Notes: generated from the letters alone by a model not told the origin. 46,083 nucleotides of DNA from Chloroflexota bacterium (GCA_020628815.1 JAHDEN010000003.1:68146-114228); one strand, 5' to 3'. Shown: positions 17,627 to 27,407, counted from the stretch's first letter. A program made the numbers and translations.

Positions 17627-18856
17627 ATGAAAATATTAATGATTGCTCCACAACCTTTTTTTGAACCACGTGGAACACCGATCAGCGTATATCAACGGGT
17701 GAATGCATTATCCAAGTTGGGTCACGAAGTAGATTTAGTGACCTATCATTTGGGCAGTTCTCCAGAGATTCCGAATGTAAATATTCATCGGACTCGTCCG
17801 GTACCTTTTGTCAACCAAATTAAAATTGGACCATCATGGGTCAAGCCTATTTTAGACTTGCTGGTTTTCTTCAAAGCATTGATGATGCTATTGTTTGCTA
17901 GAAACCGGTATGATGTGATCCACACACACGAAGAAGCTGCATTTTTTGCTTACTTCCTTTCCCCTCTGTTCCAAATCCCTCATCTTTATGATATGCACTC
18001 AAGTCTGCCCCGGCAGCTCGAAAGTTTTGGTGTTGGGAATTTTTGGCCTGTAAAACCGATTTTCTGTTGGTTAGAAGAACAGGTCATCAAATCAAGCGAA
18101 GCGATTATCACGATTGATAGTGAGCTGGCGAGTATCGTTAAGAAGACAAATCCAAATGCGCGGCATATTAACATCGAAAATACGGCCGTCAGTTTCAACA
18201 CCGGCTTTGGTGTTGAAAACACATTGCCAACAGCGGCCGAAATTCGTGAAAAGCTTGATCTTGAAGGACGGATGGCAGTTATCTATACCGGCACCTTTGA
18301 ACGGTATCAGGGATTAGACCTCGTCGTAAAGAGCGCTGAGAAGGTCAAAGATCAACATGCAAACGTAAAATATATTATGGTGGGTGGGAAGCCGCATCAG
18401 GTAGATGAGTTGAAAGCGATTGTGGCTGAAAAAGGGCTTGAAGAGTGGGTACACTTTACCGGCATTGTTTCACCAGAAGAGGCGATGGTCTTTTTAGATG
18501 CGGCCGATATTTTGCTCTCCTCTCGAATTGAGGGGACATCTGTACCGCTAAAAGTGTATAGCTACATGCACGCCAAAAAGCCGATTATCGCAACCAATTT
18601 AGAAGCGCATACACAGGTGTTTAACCCTAGCATGTCAGTTCTGGTTGAGCCAACCATTGAAGGGTTAGCCGACGGTGTATTGTCTTATTTAGATAATCCC
18701 GAAAAAATGGAACTGATGGCGACTAGAGCCAAAGATTACGCAAACGAATACTACAGCACAGCAAGCTACATCAAAAGAGTGGGGAACATCTACGAAATGC
18801 TGCAAGCTCCTTATTTCGTGTCAAAAAAGGATGCAATGCGTAGCTTGGAGATTTAA
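17627..18856 (+). CDS. GT4 family glycosyltransferase with degenerate donor motif
   Basis: A 409-residue GT-B protein beginning MKILMIAPQPFFEPRGTPIS, where the RGTPIS loop is typical of one GT4 subgroup that sits beside AsnB-type amidotransferases in exopolysaccharide loci. The donor domain has VIYTGTFERYQGLDLVV and MVGGKPHQVDELK. The donor-site stretch reads EGTSVPLKVYSYMHAKKP: the first glutamate is kept but the second is serine. It may therefore use a different donor contact or be less active; the fold itself looks intact. Its last base is the first base of the asnB-like start codon, so the two are coupled. Confidence 0.87.
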   Translation: MKILMIAPQPFFEPRGTPISVYQRVNALSKLGHEVDLVTYHLGSSPEIPNVNIHRTRPVPFVNQIKIGPSWVKPILDLLVFFKALMMLLFARNRYDVIHTHEEAAFFAYFLSPLFQIPHLYDMHSSLPRQLESFGVGNFWPVKPIFCWLEEQVIKSSEAIITIDSELASIVKKTNPNARHINIENTAVSFNTGFGVENTLPTAAEIREKLDLEGRMAVIYTGTFERYQGLDLVVKSAEKVKDQHANVKYIMVGGKPHQVDELKAIVAEKGLEEWVHFTGIVSPEEAMVFLDAADILLSSRIEGTSVPLKVYSYMHAKKPIIATNLEAHTQVFNPSMSVLVEPTIEGLADGVLSYLDNPEKMELMATRAKDYANEYYSTASYIKRVGNIYEMLQAPYFVSKKDAMRSLEI

Positions 18857-20769
18857 TGTGTGGAATATGTGGCATCTCTAGCCATGCATCCAACTTATTA
18901 AGCCAGAATCAAATTTTAGAACAGATGAATAACTCAATGACTCACCGTGGGCCGGATGATTCTGGCTACCACGTTGAGCCATGTGCTGCGCTGGCCATGC
19001 GTCGCCTGAGTATCATCGATTTGGCGACTGGTCATCAGCCTATTTCCAATGAAGATGATTCGATTTGGCTGGTGTTTAATGGGGAAATCTACAACTTTCA
19101 AGAGATACGGGAAAATTTAGAGCGAAGGGGACACCGTTTTAAGACGATGTCTGATTCAGAAGTAATCATTCATGCCTATGAAGAGTACGGAGATGATTGC
19201 GTTGACCATTTTAATGGGATGTTTGGCTTTGCCCTGTGGGACTCAAATAAGCGGCGGTTGATGATTGCTCGGGATCGGGTGGGGATTAAGCCGCTTTACT
19301 ATAGTCATCATCAGGGGCAGCTTGTGTTTGGTTCTGAGTTAAAAGCGGTTTTGAACAATCCCCATGTTCCGCGTGAGGTTGATCCCATCGCATTGAACCA
19401 TTTTCTGACACTTGAATATATCCCATCCCCTTACTCAATTTTTAAGCACATTCGCAAATTACCGGCCGGGCATCGACTGGTTTATGAGAATGATCAGGTT
19501 CGTATCGAAAAATATTGGGATATCAAACGAGACCCCGTTTCGATGAGCGAGCAAGAAGCGATTGAAAGGCTTAAATGGCTTTTGCACGATTCTGTTCGGC
19601 TGCGCATGGTTAGTGATGTCCCGTTAGGCGCTTTTTTGAGCGGAGGGCTAGACTCGAGCGGGATTGTGTCATACATGAGTGACGCCTCATCTGTGACACC
19701 CCAAACATTTTCAATCGGTTTTCAAGAGTCGACCTATAACGAACTGCCTTTTGCACGCTCTGTCGCCAACAAGTTTGGGACCCAGCACCGCGAAGAAATT
19801 TTAAAGCCGGATATTTTAGATTTAGCCTATAAGCTGATTTCCCATTTAGATGAACCTCTTGGGGATTTTTCTATTTTCCCAACTTTTTTGGTGTCACAAA
19901 TGGCGCGTAAACATGTAAAAGTTGTGCTTTCGGGTGACGGGGGAGATGAGGTGTTTGGGGGATACGATACCTACGTGGCGCAAAATATGGCCCGTACATA
20001 TCAGTTTTTACCGGCCGTCATGCGGCAACGCATCCTCCCATCTATTTTAGACAGACTGCCACCCCGGCCGGCTAAAAAAGGATTTATAAACAAGGCCAAA
20101 CGATTTGTGGAAGGGGGTGCCTTACCCAGCCACCTGCAGCACACACGCTGGATGATGTTTATGAATCAGGCCAACAAGCAAGATCTCTATAGCGGTGCCA
20201 TGCTTGACTACATCGCTGACGCATCGGTTGAGTCGACATTGGGGAGCTATTTTGCACAAGCCGAAGCGGAGGATTTTGACCCGCTAGCCCAGCAGCAGTT
20301 TGTCGATATCAAAACGTACATGGCCGAAAATATTTTGACCAAAGTAGACCGGATGAGCATGGCGGCTTCAATCGAGGCGAGAGTGCCTTTGCTGGACCAC
20401 CGAATTGTAGAATTTGGGGTCAATTTGCCCGCTAGCTTAAAGATGAATGGGGGAAACACGAAGTCTGTTTTGCGGCAGGTGATGGCAGACCGTTTACCGG
20501 CCGACGTTTTGAACAAGCCGAAAGAGGGATTTAGCATCCCGATCAAACATTGGCTGCGGGGGCCGCTAAACCCCTTGATGATGGAGCTGTTATCTCCAGA
20601 AAGGGTGAGCCAAAGAAACTACTTTAATCCGGAAACTGTTACTCGTTGGATTGGGGAACACATGGCCGGTCGAGTTAACCATAGCCACCGCTTGTGGGCA
20701 CTGATGGTTTTTGAGCTATGGCAGCAAAACGTGTTAGCCAATACGGGCAAGGAGAAAATGACAGCATGA
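18856..20769 (+). CDS. asnB: Asparagine synthase-like amidotransferase (AsnB family)
   Basis: A 637-residue two-domain enzyme. The processed N-terminus gives Cys2 (MCGICGISS), the nucleophile of the class II glutamine amidotransferase domain (about 1-200), with RGPDDSG (31-37) and NGEIYN (75-80). The synthetase domain has the PP-loop SGGLDSS (262-268) and a later SGDGGDEVFGGY motif. Classic members make asparagine from aspartate, glutamine and ATP. Homologues inside exopolysaccharide loci are often thought to amidate a sugar acid in the glycan, and this context (between a GT4 and a methyltransferase) favours that role. It overlaps the GT4 by one base and the methyltransferase by four. The gene symbol is by family, not proven function. 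Confidence 0.9.
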   Translation: MCGICGISSHASNLLSQNQILEQMNNSMTHRGPDDSGYHVEPCAALAMRRLSIIDLATGHQPISNEDDSIWLVFNGEIYNFQEIRENLERRGHRFKTMSDSEVIIHAYEEYGDDCVDHFNGMFGFALWDSNKRRLMIARDRVGIKPLYYSHHQGQLVFGSELKAVLNNPHVPREVDPIALNHFLTLEYIPSPYSIFKHIRKLPAGHRLVYENDQVRIEKYWDIKRDPVSMSEQEAIERLKWLLHDSVRLRMVSDVPLGAFLSGGLDSSGIVSYMSDASSVTPQTFSIGFQESTYNELPFARSVANKFGTQHREEILKPDILDLAYKLISHLDEPLGDFSIFPTFLVSQMARKHVKVVLSGDGGDEVFGGYDTYVAQNMARTYQFLPAVMRQRILPSILDRLPPRPAKKGFINKAKRFVEGGALPSHLQHTRWMMFMNQANKQDLYSGAMLDYIADASVESTLGSYFAQAEAEDFDPLAQQQFVDIKTYMAENILTKVDRMSMAASIEARVPLLDHRIVEFGVNLPASLKMNGGNTKSVLRQVMADRLPADVLNKPKEGFSIPIKHWLRGPLNPLMMELLSPERVSQRNYFNPETVTRWIGEHMAGRVNHSHRLWALMVFELWQQNVLANTGKEKMTA

Positions 20770-21566
20770 GCGTAGCCATCCCTGAAATTGAAAAAGAATT
20801 GACAAACCCCAAGCTGATAGAAGTCAGAGATTACTGGAACATCCACATCCATGATCTAGAAATCGCCACAGAGCCGTTGGGTTCATTGGGCTTTTTTGAC
20901 CAGCTTGATGCCTATCGTTTTGACAAACTCCACTACTTGCCCAAGGTTGTTGATTTCCCCTCGTATGCGGGCAAAGATATGCTTGAAATCGGCTGTGGGG
21001 CTGGAATTGACCTAGTTCATTTTGCACGGGAAGGGGCCAACGTGATCGGTGTGGATCTTGCTGAGGTGTCGATTGATTTGGCGCGCAAAAACTTTGCTGT
21101 ACGAAATTTAAAAGGGGAGTTTCGGGTGATGGACGGGGAGGCTTTGACCTTTGAAGACAATAGCTTTGATGTGGTCTACGCCCATGGGGTTTTGCAATAT
21201 ACGGCCGATCCGGCCGCCATGCTGCGCGAAATCTACCGAGTTTTAAAGCCAGCGGGCGAAGCGATATTCATGGTTTATAACCGCATTTCTTGGCTGAACT
21301 TCATGAAAAACATTGTTAAAGTAGACTTGGAACACGAAGATGCCCCGGTTTTTATGACCTATTCGATCAAAGAATTTAAAGGGTTGTTACAGGGGTTTGA
21401 TACGGTTGAAATAGTCCCTGAACGCTTCCCCGTTAAAACCAAACTCCACAAAGGGTTAAAAGCGATTTTGTACAACAACATTTTTGTAGGTGCATTTAAT
21501 ATTTTGCCAAAAGTGATTGTACGGCCGTTCGGCTGGCACCTGATGGCATTTGCCACCAAGAAGTAA
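20766..21566 (+). CDS. Class I SAM-dependent methyltransferase
   Basis: A 266-residue methyltransferase of the Methyltransf_11 type. Motif I is MLEIGCGAGIDLVHFAREGA, followed by VIGVDLAEVSIDLA (ribose-contacting acid), FRVMDGEALTFEDNSFD and a post-motif VYAHGVLQYTADPAAMLREI. The frame stays open 48 bases upstream into asnB, but the ATG at 20766 forms an ATGA overlap with the asnB stop and has AAGGAGAAA (20749-20757) ahead of it, so it is chosen. The C-terminal part is hydrophobic and basic (LHKGLKAILYNNIFVGAFNIL), which might bind the membrane. Probably methylates a glycan or its precursor; the acceptor is unknown. Confidence 0.85.
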   Translation: MSVAIPEIEKELTNPKLIEVRDYWNIHIHDLEIATEPLGSLGFFDQLDAYRFDKLHYLPKVVDFPSYAGKDMLEIGCGAGIDLVHFAREGANVIGVDLAEVSIDLARKNFAVRNLKGEFRVMDGEALTFEDNSFDVVYAHGVLQYTADPAAMLREIYRVLKPAGEAIFMVYNRISWLNFMKNIVKVDLEHEDAPVFMTYSIKEFKGLLQGFDTVEIVPERFPVKTKLHKGLKAILYNNIFVGAFNILPKVIVRPFGWHLMAFATKK

Positions 21567-21587
21567 CCCTTCAGAACTCGATCTAAA

Positions 21588-23321
21588 ATGCAACGTGATT
21601 TAGAAAAACTCCAACAGAAACATTATGACCTACTGGTGATCGGTGGTGGAATTCATGGAGCATTTGTGGCGTGGGATGCGACCCTGCGTGGGCTGAGCGT
21701 TGCGCTTATTGATCGCGGTGATTTTGGCGGGGCAACATCTGCCAATAGCCTTAAAACCGTGCATGGGGGATTGCGCTATCTGCAAGATGGGGACTTGAAG
21801 TTGGTGCGCAAAATGATCCGGGAGCGGAGGGCGTATTTGCGTATCGCTCCCCATTTGGTGCATCCGTTACCGTGTGTGATGCCGACGTACCGGCCGCTTA
21901 AAAAGAACAAACTGTTGCTGCGCCCGGCCTTGGTTTTAAACGATTTGCTTGGATCAGACCGAAACAACGGACTTGATCAAGTGGCCCATCTGCCCAAGAG
22001 CAAGCCGCTGACCAAAGATGAATTGTTTGAACGGCTGCCTGGTTTAGACCCCACAGGTGTCACCGGCGGGGTGAGCTGGCACGATGGGCAAGTCTATAAC
22101 TCAGAGCGATTTTTGATTAGCATTTTGCAATCGGCCGCCAGCGTGGGTGCTGATATTGCCAACTATGTGACAGCGCAGAACCTGCTTTTTGCCACAGAAG
22201 ATCAAACACGGGTGATAGGGGCCAACGTTTGTGACCAGCTAACTGAGAAAGAATTTGAGATCAAGGCCAGCTTGGTGGTTAATGCGACAGGGGCATGGAC
22301 CGATCAGCTATTGAGCCAGATCAAACCTAAATCACGATTCAAACAGCCCCGTTTTCATCTGTCAACGGCCATAAACGTAGTGACCCGTCAATTTATAGAT
22401 GGGATCGGAGCGGGCATTTTTGGTCAGTATCAACCCGACCCTGACAAACCAAATAAAAAATCTCGGCTGCTATTTATCTCTCCATGGCGCACCTATTCGA
22501 TTATCGGCACAGTGCACCAATTTTTTGATGGCGATCCGGCCGAACATAAAGTGACTGACGCGATGGTTCAAGCCTTGCTCGACGAAGTGAATGAGGCTTA
22601 TCCGGGTGCTGAACTGACGCTAGACGATGTGAAACTAGTGCATCGTGGCTTTTTGCCAACCACGGCCGATCGAGACGGTGATGTGAAACTCGTGCGTAAA
22701 GGGCAGATTCACGATCATTTGAATGAAGATGGGGTGGCCGGACTGATCAGTGCGGTGGGGGTTAAGTACACCACCGCGCGGGATGTGGCTGAACAAACGG
22801 TTGATATGGTGATCGAGAAACTTGAGCTTGATTATGCCCCATCAACCACCGCTCAAACCCCGGTATTTGGCGGCAACTTTTTGTCATTAAAATCGTTGAT
22901 CATTGATGCCCAGGGGCGCAAATCTCATCGGCTGGACTACAAAGATGTCATCAGTTTGGTTTACAACTACGGCCGTGAGTATGAAACGATTTTGTTCATG
23001 ATGGACGATGAAGATGATCAGGTTGACCATTTACCCCTGACCCAGCCACACGAGAAAATGATCGCGGCCCAAGTTCGCTTGGCCATTCGTGAAGAAATGG
23101 CGATTACGCTGGCAGATGTGATTCGGCGGCGCACAGATTTTGGCTCGGCCGGACATCCTGGCGCAGAGTTGATCAATTTTTGCGCCGAGATTATGGCGGC
23201 CGAGCTCGATTGGGATGCTAGCAAAATAGAGCAAGAGATCGATGCGGTTGATGCGCTTTATGCATTTGCAACACATGCAGCAGTTGTTGAGCCGCAAGCG
23301 CCATTAGAAAAGGTGCTTTAA
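21588..23321 (+). CDS. glpD: FAD-dependent glycerol-3-phosphate dehydrogenase (GlpD-like)
   Basis: A 577-residue flavoenzyme. The FAD-binding start is LLVIGGGIHGAFVAWDAT (GxGxxG at 19-24), followed by IDRGDFGGATSANSLKTVHGG, the GlpD signature with the conserved residues that contact FAD and phosphate. The mid-region has PRFHLSTAINVV and SPWRTYSIIGT, and VGVKYTTARDVAEQTVD closes the FAD domain; a DAO_C-type helical domain follows to the end. It is longer than E. coli GlpD (about 500). The family oxidises glycerol-3-phosphate to dihydroxyacetone phosphate at the membrane and passes electrons to quinone. Its position in a glycan locus is unusual and may mean another polyol-phosphate is used. Confidence 0.87.
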   Translation: MQRDLEKLQQKHYDLLVIGGGIHGAFVAWDATLRGLSVALIDRGDFGGATSANSLKTVHGGLRYLQDGDLKLVRKMIRERRAYLRIAPHLVHPLPCVMPTYRPLKKNKLLLRPALVLNDLLGSDRNNGLDQVAHLPKSKPLTKDELFERLPGLDPTGVTGGVSWHDGQVYNSERFLISILQSAASVGADIANYVTAQNLLFATEDQTRVIGANVCDQLTEKEFEIKASLVVNATGAWTDQLLSQIKPKSRFKQPRFHLSTAINVVTRQFIDGIGAGIFGQYQPDPDKPNKKSRLLFISPWRTYSIIGTVHQFFDGDPAEHKVTDAMVQALLDEVNEAYPGAELTLDDVKLVHRGFLPTTADRDGDVKLVRKGQIHDHLNEDGVAGLISAVGVKYTTARDVAEQTVDMVIEKLELDYAPSTTAQTPVFGGNFLSLKSLIIDAQGRKSHRLDYKDVISLVYNYGREYETILFMMDDEDDQVDHLPLTQPHEKMIAAQVRLAIREEMAITLADVIRRRTDFGSAGHPGAELINFCAEIMAAELDWDASKIEQEIDAVDALYAFATHAAVVEPQAPLEKVL

Positions 23322-23348
23322 GGCTGCGGTGCAGGCAGAAAAACGTTT

Positions 23349-24335
23349 ATGAAACCTCTCGTACTGGTAACAGGCGCAACCGGATTTACCGGCGGCCATT
23401 TGGCTCACGAACTGAATAAGCAAGGGTATCAGGTGCGTGCTCTGGTGCGCGATTTTAGCCGAGCTAAAGATTTGGAAGCAGCTGGCATTCAGCTGATAAA
23501 AGGGGATCTGCGCGACAAAGCATCGCTGCAGGCTGCGCTCGAAGGGGTGCATACGGTCTATCACATTGCGGCGCTGTTCCGGCCGGAAAATGTGACAGAG
23601 CAAGATATGTGGGATGCCAATGCGCATGGGGTGCGGAATATGTTCGAGGCGGCCGTAGAGACCAACGTGCAGCGCTTTGTCCATTGCAGCACAATCGGGG
23701 TGCATGGTGAAGTTAAAAATCCACCTGGAGATGAAGATACCCCGTATGGGCCGGGAGACTATTACCAAGAATCAAAAACGGATGGCGAGCGCATCGCCAT
23801 CGAATATATGGAAAGCGGCAAGCTAGATGTGGTGATTTTCCGGCCGGGTGGCATTTACGGCCCCGGTGATGATCGTTTTTTAAAGCTGTTCAAAACAATC
23901 AAGAAAAAACGGTTCATCATGTTTGGCTCTGGCAAGGTGCTGTACCAGCTTGTTTACATCGAAGATTTGGTGCGCGGCATTATTTTGTGTGGAACCAAAG
24001 ATGAGGCGGTCGGCAATATCTATATCCTGACCGGAAAACGGTACATTACACTCAACGAGATGGTGGCAACCATTGCCGAGGCGGTTGGTGAACGGCCACG
24101 GAGGCTAAAACTGCCGGTAATGCCCCTATATTGGGCCGGATACGCTTGTGAGCTGATCTGCAAGCCATTCGGCATCTCTCCACCCATCTACCGCAGGCGG
24201 GTCGATTTCTTCCGCAAAGATCGGGCGTTTAAAATCGATAAGGCCCAGCGGGAGCTAGGCTTTGATCCCATCGTGAAAGAGCGGGATGGGATTCAGCAAA
24301 CGGCCGAATGGTATAAACAAATGGGGCTGCTTTAA
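23349..24335 (+). CDS. NAD-dependent epimerase/dehydratase (extended SDR)
   Basis: A 328-residue extended short-chain dehydrogenase. The cofactor motif GATGFTGG (9-16) fits TGxxGxxG, HCSTIGVHG (112-120) gives the catalytic Ser/Thr, and YQESK (139-143) gives the YxxxK pair. FRPGGIYGPGD further on is typical of nucleotide-sugar epimerases and of 3-beta-HSD/dihydroflavonol-reductase-like relatives. The C-terminus (about 245-300) has a WAGYACELICKPFG segment that may touch the membrane, more in line with the latter relatives. It lies 27 bases after glpD and 8 before the hydrolase. A role in altering a sugar or lipid precursor is likely; the substrate is not clear. Confidence 0.85.
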   Translation: MKPLVLVTGATGFTGGHLAHELNKQGYQVRALVRDFSRAKDLEAAGIQLIKGDLRDKASLQAALEGVHTVYHIAALFRPENVTEQDMWDANAHGVRNMFEAAVETNVQRFVHCSTIGVHGEVKNPPGDEDTPYGPGDYYQESKTDGERIAIEYMESGKLDVVIFRPGGIYGPGDDRFLKLFKTIKKKRFIMFGSGKVLYQLVYIEDLVRGIILCGTKDEAVGNIYILTGKRYITLNEMVATIAEAVGERPRRLKLPVMPLYWAGYACELICKPFGISPPIYRRRVDFFRKDRAFKIDKAQRELGFDPIVKERDGIQQTAEWYKQMGLL

Positions 24336-24343
24336 AAACCGGC

Positions 24344-25300
24344 ATGAGTTCTCTTTCTTCTCAATCAGCACAGGCTCTGTCCGACAGTTTAAAAGCGGAC
24401 TGGAAAGCAGATTTAAAGTTGGCCATTGGCCCGCTTATTAAAAAGAGCCTGTCACTTACCAAAGGTGGCCTGAGCCATAAAAAGCTGTTTCGTGATCCCC
24501 AAACTCAAGTGCAAATAACGTTGACCGGTGCGCAGGGGGGCAAGCTGGCCGCCCGTTTTTACAGGCCAGTGGGTCAGCAACCGGCCCCTGCCGTGCTTTT
24601 ACTGCATGGTTCAACGCCCGAAGGGCAACAGATGGGACTGTATCGGCTGTTGGGTCACAAACTGGCGGGATTGGGGTATGCGGTGCTGACGATTGATCAA
24701 CGGGGGCACGGCCAATCAGATGATCCACAAAAACTTACCCACAAAGACGATTTAGACTTTGCGGCCGATGCATTTTTGGCCCTAGAGTATTTAAAACAGC
24801 GCACCGAGGTTGATGCGGCACAAACCTATCTGCTGGGGCATAGCTTTGGTGGCGATGTGGCGATCACGGCCGGTGCGCGTGCCATCGGTGTCAATAAAAT
24901 TTTGGCCTACGGTCCCGGCCGTCGCTACGCAGAGCGGGTGCAAACTGAACTGGCCTATTTTTGCCGTCGTTTTACCCGCTACATGGGGTTGTCAGAGATG
25001 ATTTCCCCCCAGCTCTATTTGGAAACAATCGGGGCACAGCTGCTAGAAAACCATCAAACACATTATCAATCGGCCGGGCATGTGCCGCTGATGTTGATAG
25101 ATGGAGAATACGAGAGCCAAGCAGACCGGACCTTTTTGGAGCAAATTTCAGCGACCTTGGCTGAGCCCGTGATCTACAAAACGATACCCAAGGCGGACCA
25201 CTATGCCAACGTCGCCGCATTCGGCCGGGTGATACTGTATGACCAAGCTGCTTTTGACACACTTTTGACGGAAATTGCAGGCTGGTTCAAGGTAGAATAA
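24344..25300 (+). CDS. Alpha/beta hydrolase
   Basis: A 318-residue alpha/beta-hydrolase fold protein. It has the oxyanion-hole region LLLHGSTPEG (HG at 88-89), IDQRGHGQSDD (118-127), the nucleophile elbow GHSFGG with S167, a candidate acid D253 in LIDGEYE, and the histidine H286 in PKADHYAN near the C-terminus, so the triad is complete. There is no signal peptide; the first 50 residues are a helical extension. Neighbouring genes are eight bases upstream and four bases downstream, so it is in the same operon as the SDR and the DUF5060 protein. Could be an esterase removing acyl groups; the substrate is unknown. Confidence 0.83.
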   Translation: MSSLSSQSAQALSDSLKADWKADLKLAIGPLIKKSLSLTKGGLSHKKLFRDPQTQVQITLTGAQGGKLAARFYRPVGQQPAPAVLLLHGSTPEGQQMGLYRLLGHKLAGLGYAVLTIDQRGHGQSDDPQKLTHKDDLDFAADAFLALEYLKQRTEVDAAQTYLLGHSFGGDVAITAGARAIGVNKILAYGPGRRYAERVQTELAYFCRRFTRYMGLSEMISPQLYLETIGAQLLENHQTHYQSAGHVPLMLIDGEYESQADRTFLEQISATLAEPVIYKTIPKADHYANVAAFGRVILYDQAAFDTLLTEIAGWFKVE

Positions 25301-25304
25301 GCGC

Positions 25305-27404
25305 ATGTTAACCGCTCTTGTCTTGTTTTCTGTGGCTGCGTTTTTACGCTTGTGTGGCGCTATCTCCAAACGGGTTTCAGACTCACCTGTTGCTCTGCGC
25401 GCCGGGTTAATCATCGGCTTGGCCGGTATCTGGGTCGCCATGCACGGGGCCGGTGTTTGGGGGACGATTTGGCCCCTAATCCCGTTGGCCCTGCTCGCCC
25501 TAATCCTGCCAAAAAACTGGCTTCAAGCTCCGGCGGGATGGGTTGTTGCTGATGCGACTGCTGTGGTTTTGATCAGCCTTCTGGCGGTCCCTCCGGCCGG
25601 TTTTAACCTGTTAATTTTGCTCGCTGTAGCCATTCCATTTGTTGGCGCTGTGTTTGACCATGGCGTCCCATTGCTCCCCAAGCCGGTTCAGTTTGGCTTG
25701 CCCGCTTTGGCCGTTTTAGGGACATTGGGTTTGACCCTGCTAACCCCATCTACGCTGATGGGGGGCGTGCGCCTGATGCAGACCCGCTTGTCGGCCGGAA
25801 CCGCCATCCCGTCTGTGCCGATTCCGCTGGTGCAAGTTGAATATCAAGAAGGGTTAGACTTGGGGTCATCCCCCGTGCGCAGCGTTAGCGCGGCCGAAAT
25901 CAACACAAAAGAAGGGAATGCAGGGGATGCCTTTTTACCCGTTGTCAGCAAAGATCATATTCCCGGCCCACCAAACGAGATCGTAGCGGCCCGACCCATC
26001 GATATAACATTTAACAACACGACAGTTTCGGGCAACCCGTATGATCTGGTGGCGACTGTTGCATTTGTCCATGCTGAGAGCGGCAAACGGCACCAAACAG
26101 AAATGTTTTATATGGGTGGAGACGAATGGCGCGCTCGGTTTACTGCATCGCAGGCGGGGCGCTGGAACTATGCCACAGCCAGCTCTGACCCTGATCTGAA
26201 CGGTTTGAGCGGCGTGTTGGATATTGAAAAAGAGGACGGTTTGCTGGGGTTTGTAAGCGCCGATGGGCAAAACTGGGTCCGTACTGGCGAGAACCCCACT
26301 GCGTTTGTTCCTCAATTTGTGATGTCGGCCGAACCGAACCATTTCTACAACGATCCCACCAGAATCGAGTCGGACATTGATACGTACATCGTTGAGCACG
26401 GTTTTAACGGTCTGCACGTTAAAGTTTTGTGTCGCTGGTTCGATATTAATCAGGCCAGCTGTAACAACATAAACGTCTCAAGCCCAAATCCCGATCTGCG
26501 CACGTTTGAAGCACTAGAACAAGTGATTTTGGAAGTGTATGATGCAGGTGGCACGGTTCACATTTGGGCATGGGGAGACGAATCCCGTGGGCAAACCCCG
26601 GCCAGATGGGGGTATAACCAGCAGGTTGACCAGCGGTTACAGCGGTACATCGCTGCCCGACTGGGTCCGTTGCCTGGCTGGACGATGGGGTACGGTTTTG
26701 ACCTGTTTGAGTGGACCAACGAGGAGCAGCTTGACACGTGGCACACCAACATGCATGCTCATTTAGGCTGGTACCATTTGTTGGGTGGACGGGCCAATAA
26801 AAACGAGCTCAACCAAATCTCTGAGCTGATGGATTACAGCGGCTACGAACAGCATGAGCCAGATTATGCAAAATACGTTGAAACGATTGAGACCCGGCCG
26901 TTCAAACCGTCGTTTTCAGAAGATCGGTTCCGTGTGCGGAACGAAGGGCGAGACAAAGACTACACTTTTGATGACACCCGCCAAGGGCTATGGCGGTCCG
27001 GTATGGCCGGTGGTGTGGCCAATATTTGGGGATATTTACTGGATGGTGGTACAGATGAACTAGGTTCAGCCCCCTATCCGAACAAAGAGCAGATTAAACT
27101 TTATTCAAGCTACTTCAACCCCCGTTTCTCGGGTGATCTGACCCGCTGTAACAACCTTACCAACGGTGTTTGCTTAAAAAATGAGCTTAACACGGCTTAT
27201 ATTTTTTATATCGAAAACGGTTCAACCATCGAGATTGATTTAAGCGGCATGGCGGGCAATCAGCCTTATTTGATGCTGAACACCATCACAGGGGAAACGA
27301 GTAGCGGTACCTTGACTCCATCCTCCACAACTTTAACCCTAGCATCCGGCAATGGCACAGTTCCAGAGCGGAGTGACTGGGCTATTTTTGTAGGTGATTT
27401 TTAG
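25305..27404 (+). CDS. Multi-TM protein fused to DUF5060 and glycoside-hydrolase-like barrel
   Basis: A 699-residue protein of unusual build. Residues 1-160 carry about five hydrophobic segments. A linker (160-225) leads to a DUF5060-like beta-sandwich (about 228-310: PIDITFNNTT, DEWRARFTASQAGRWNYA). A catalytic-type barrel follows (about 320-600). It has FEWTNEEQ (468-475), where N472-E473 fits the Asn-Glu acid/base of clan A glycosidases, FSEDRF with E539 as candidate nucleophile, and LWRSGMAGGVANIWGYLL, comparable to the Arg/Ala/Gly-rich motif of DUF4038-type enzymes. It ends in a short beta domain. It should be a membrane-held glycan hydrolase or lyase facing outward that may trim the locus product. 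Substrate unknown. Confidence 0.75.
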   Translation: MLTALVLFSVAAFLRLCGAISKRVSDSPVALRAGLIIGLAGIWVAMHGAGVWGTIWPLIPLALLALILPKNWLQAPAGWVVADATAVVLISLLAVPPAGFNLLILLAVAIPFVGAVFDHGVPLLPKPVQFGLPALAVLGTLGLTLLTPSTLMGGVRLMQTRLSAGTAIPSVPIPLVQVEYQEGLDLGSSPVRSVSAAEINTKEGNAGDAFLPVVSKDHIPGPPNEIVAARPIDITFNNTTVSGNPYDLVATVAFVHAESGKRHQTEMFYMGGDEWRARFTASQAGRWNYATASSDPDLNGLSGVLDIEKEDGLLGFVSADGQNWVRTGENPTAFVPQFVMSAEPNHFYNDPTRIESDIDTYIVEHGFNGLHVKVLCRWFDINQASCNNINVSSPNPDLRTFEALEQVILEVYDAGGTVHIWAWGDESRGQTPARWGYNQQVDQRLQRYIAARLGPLPGWTMGYGFDLFEWTNEEQLDTWHTNMHAHLGWYHLLGGRANKNELNQISELMDYSGYEQHEPDYAKYVETIETRPFKPSFSEDRFRVRNEGRDKDYTFDDTRQGLWRSGMAGGVANIWGYLLDGGTDELGSAPYPNKEQIKLYSSYFNPRFSGDLTRCNNLTNGVCLKNELNTAYIFYIENGSTIEIDLSGMAGNQPYLMLNTITGETSSGTLTPSSTTLTLASGNGTVPERSDWAIFVGDF

Positions 27405-27407
27405 CAA

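Noticed and set aside
20718-20765. Upstream start of the methyltransferase inside asnB
   Set aside because: The ATG at 20766 makes a standard ATGA overlap and has a ribosome-binding site; the longer form would need a 52-base overlap.
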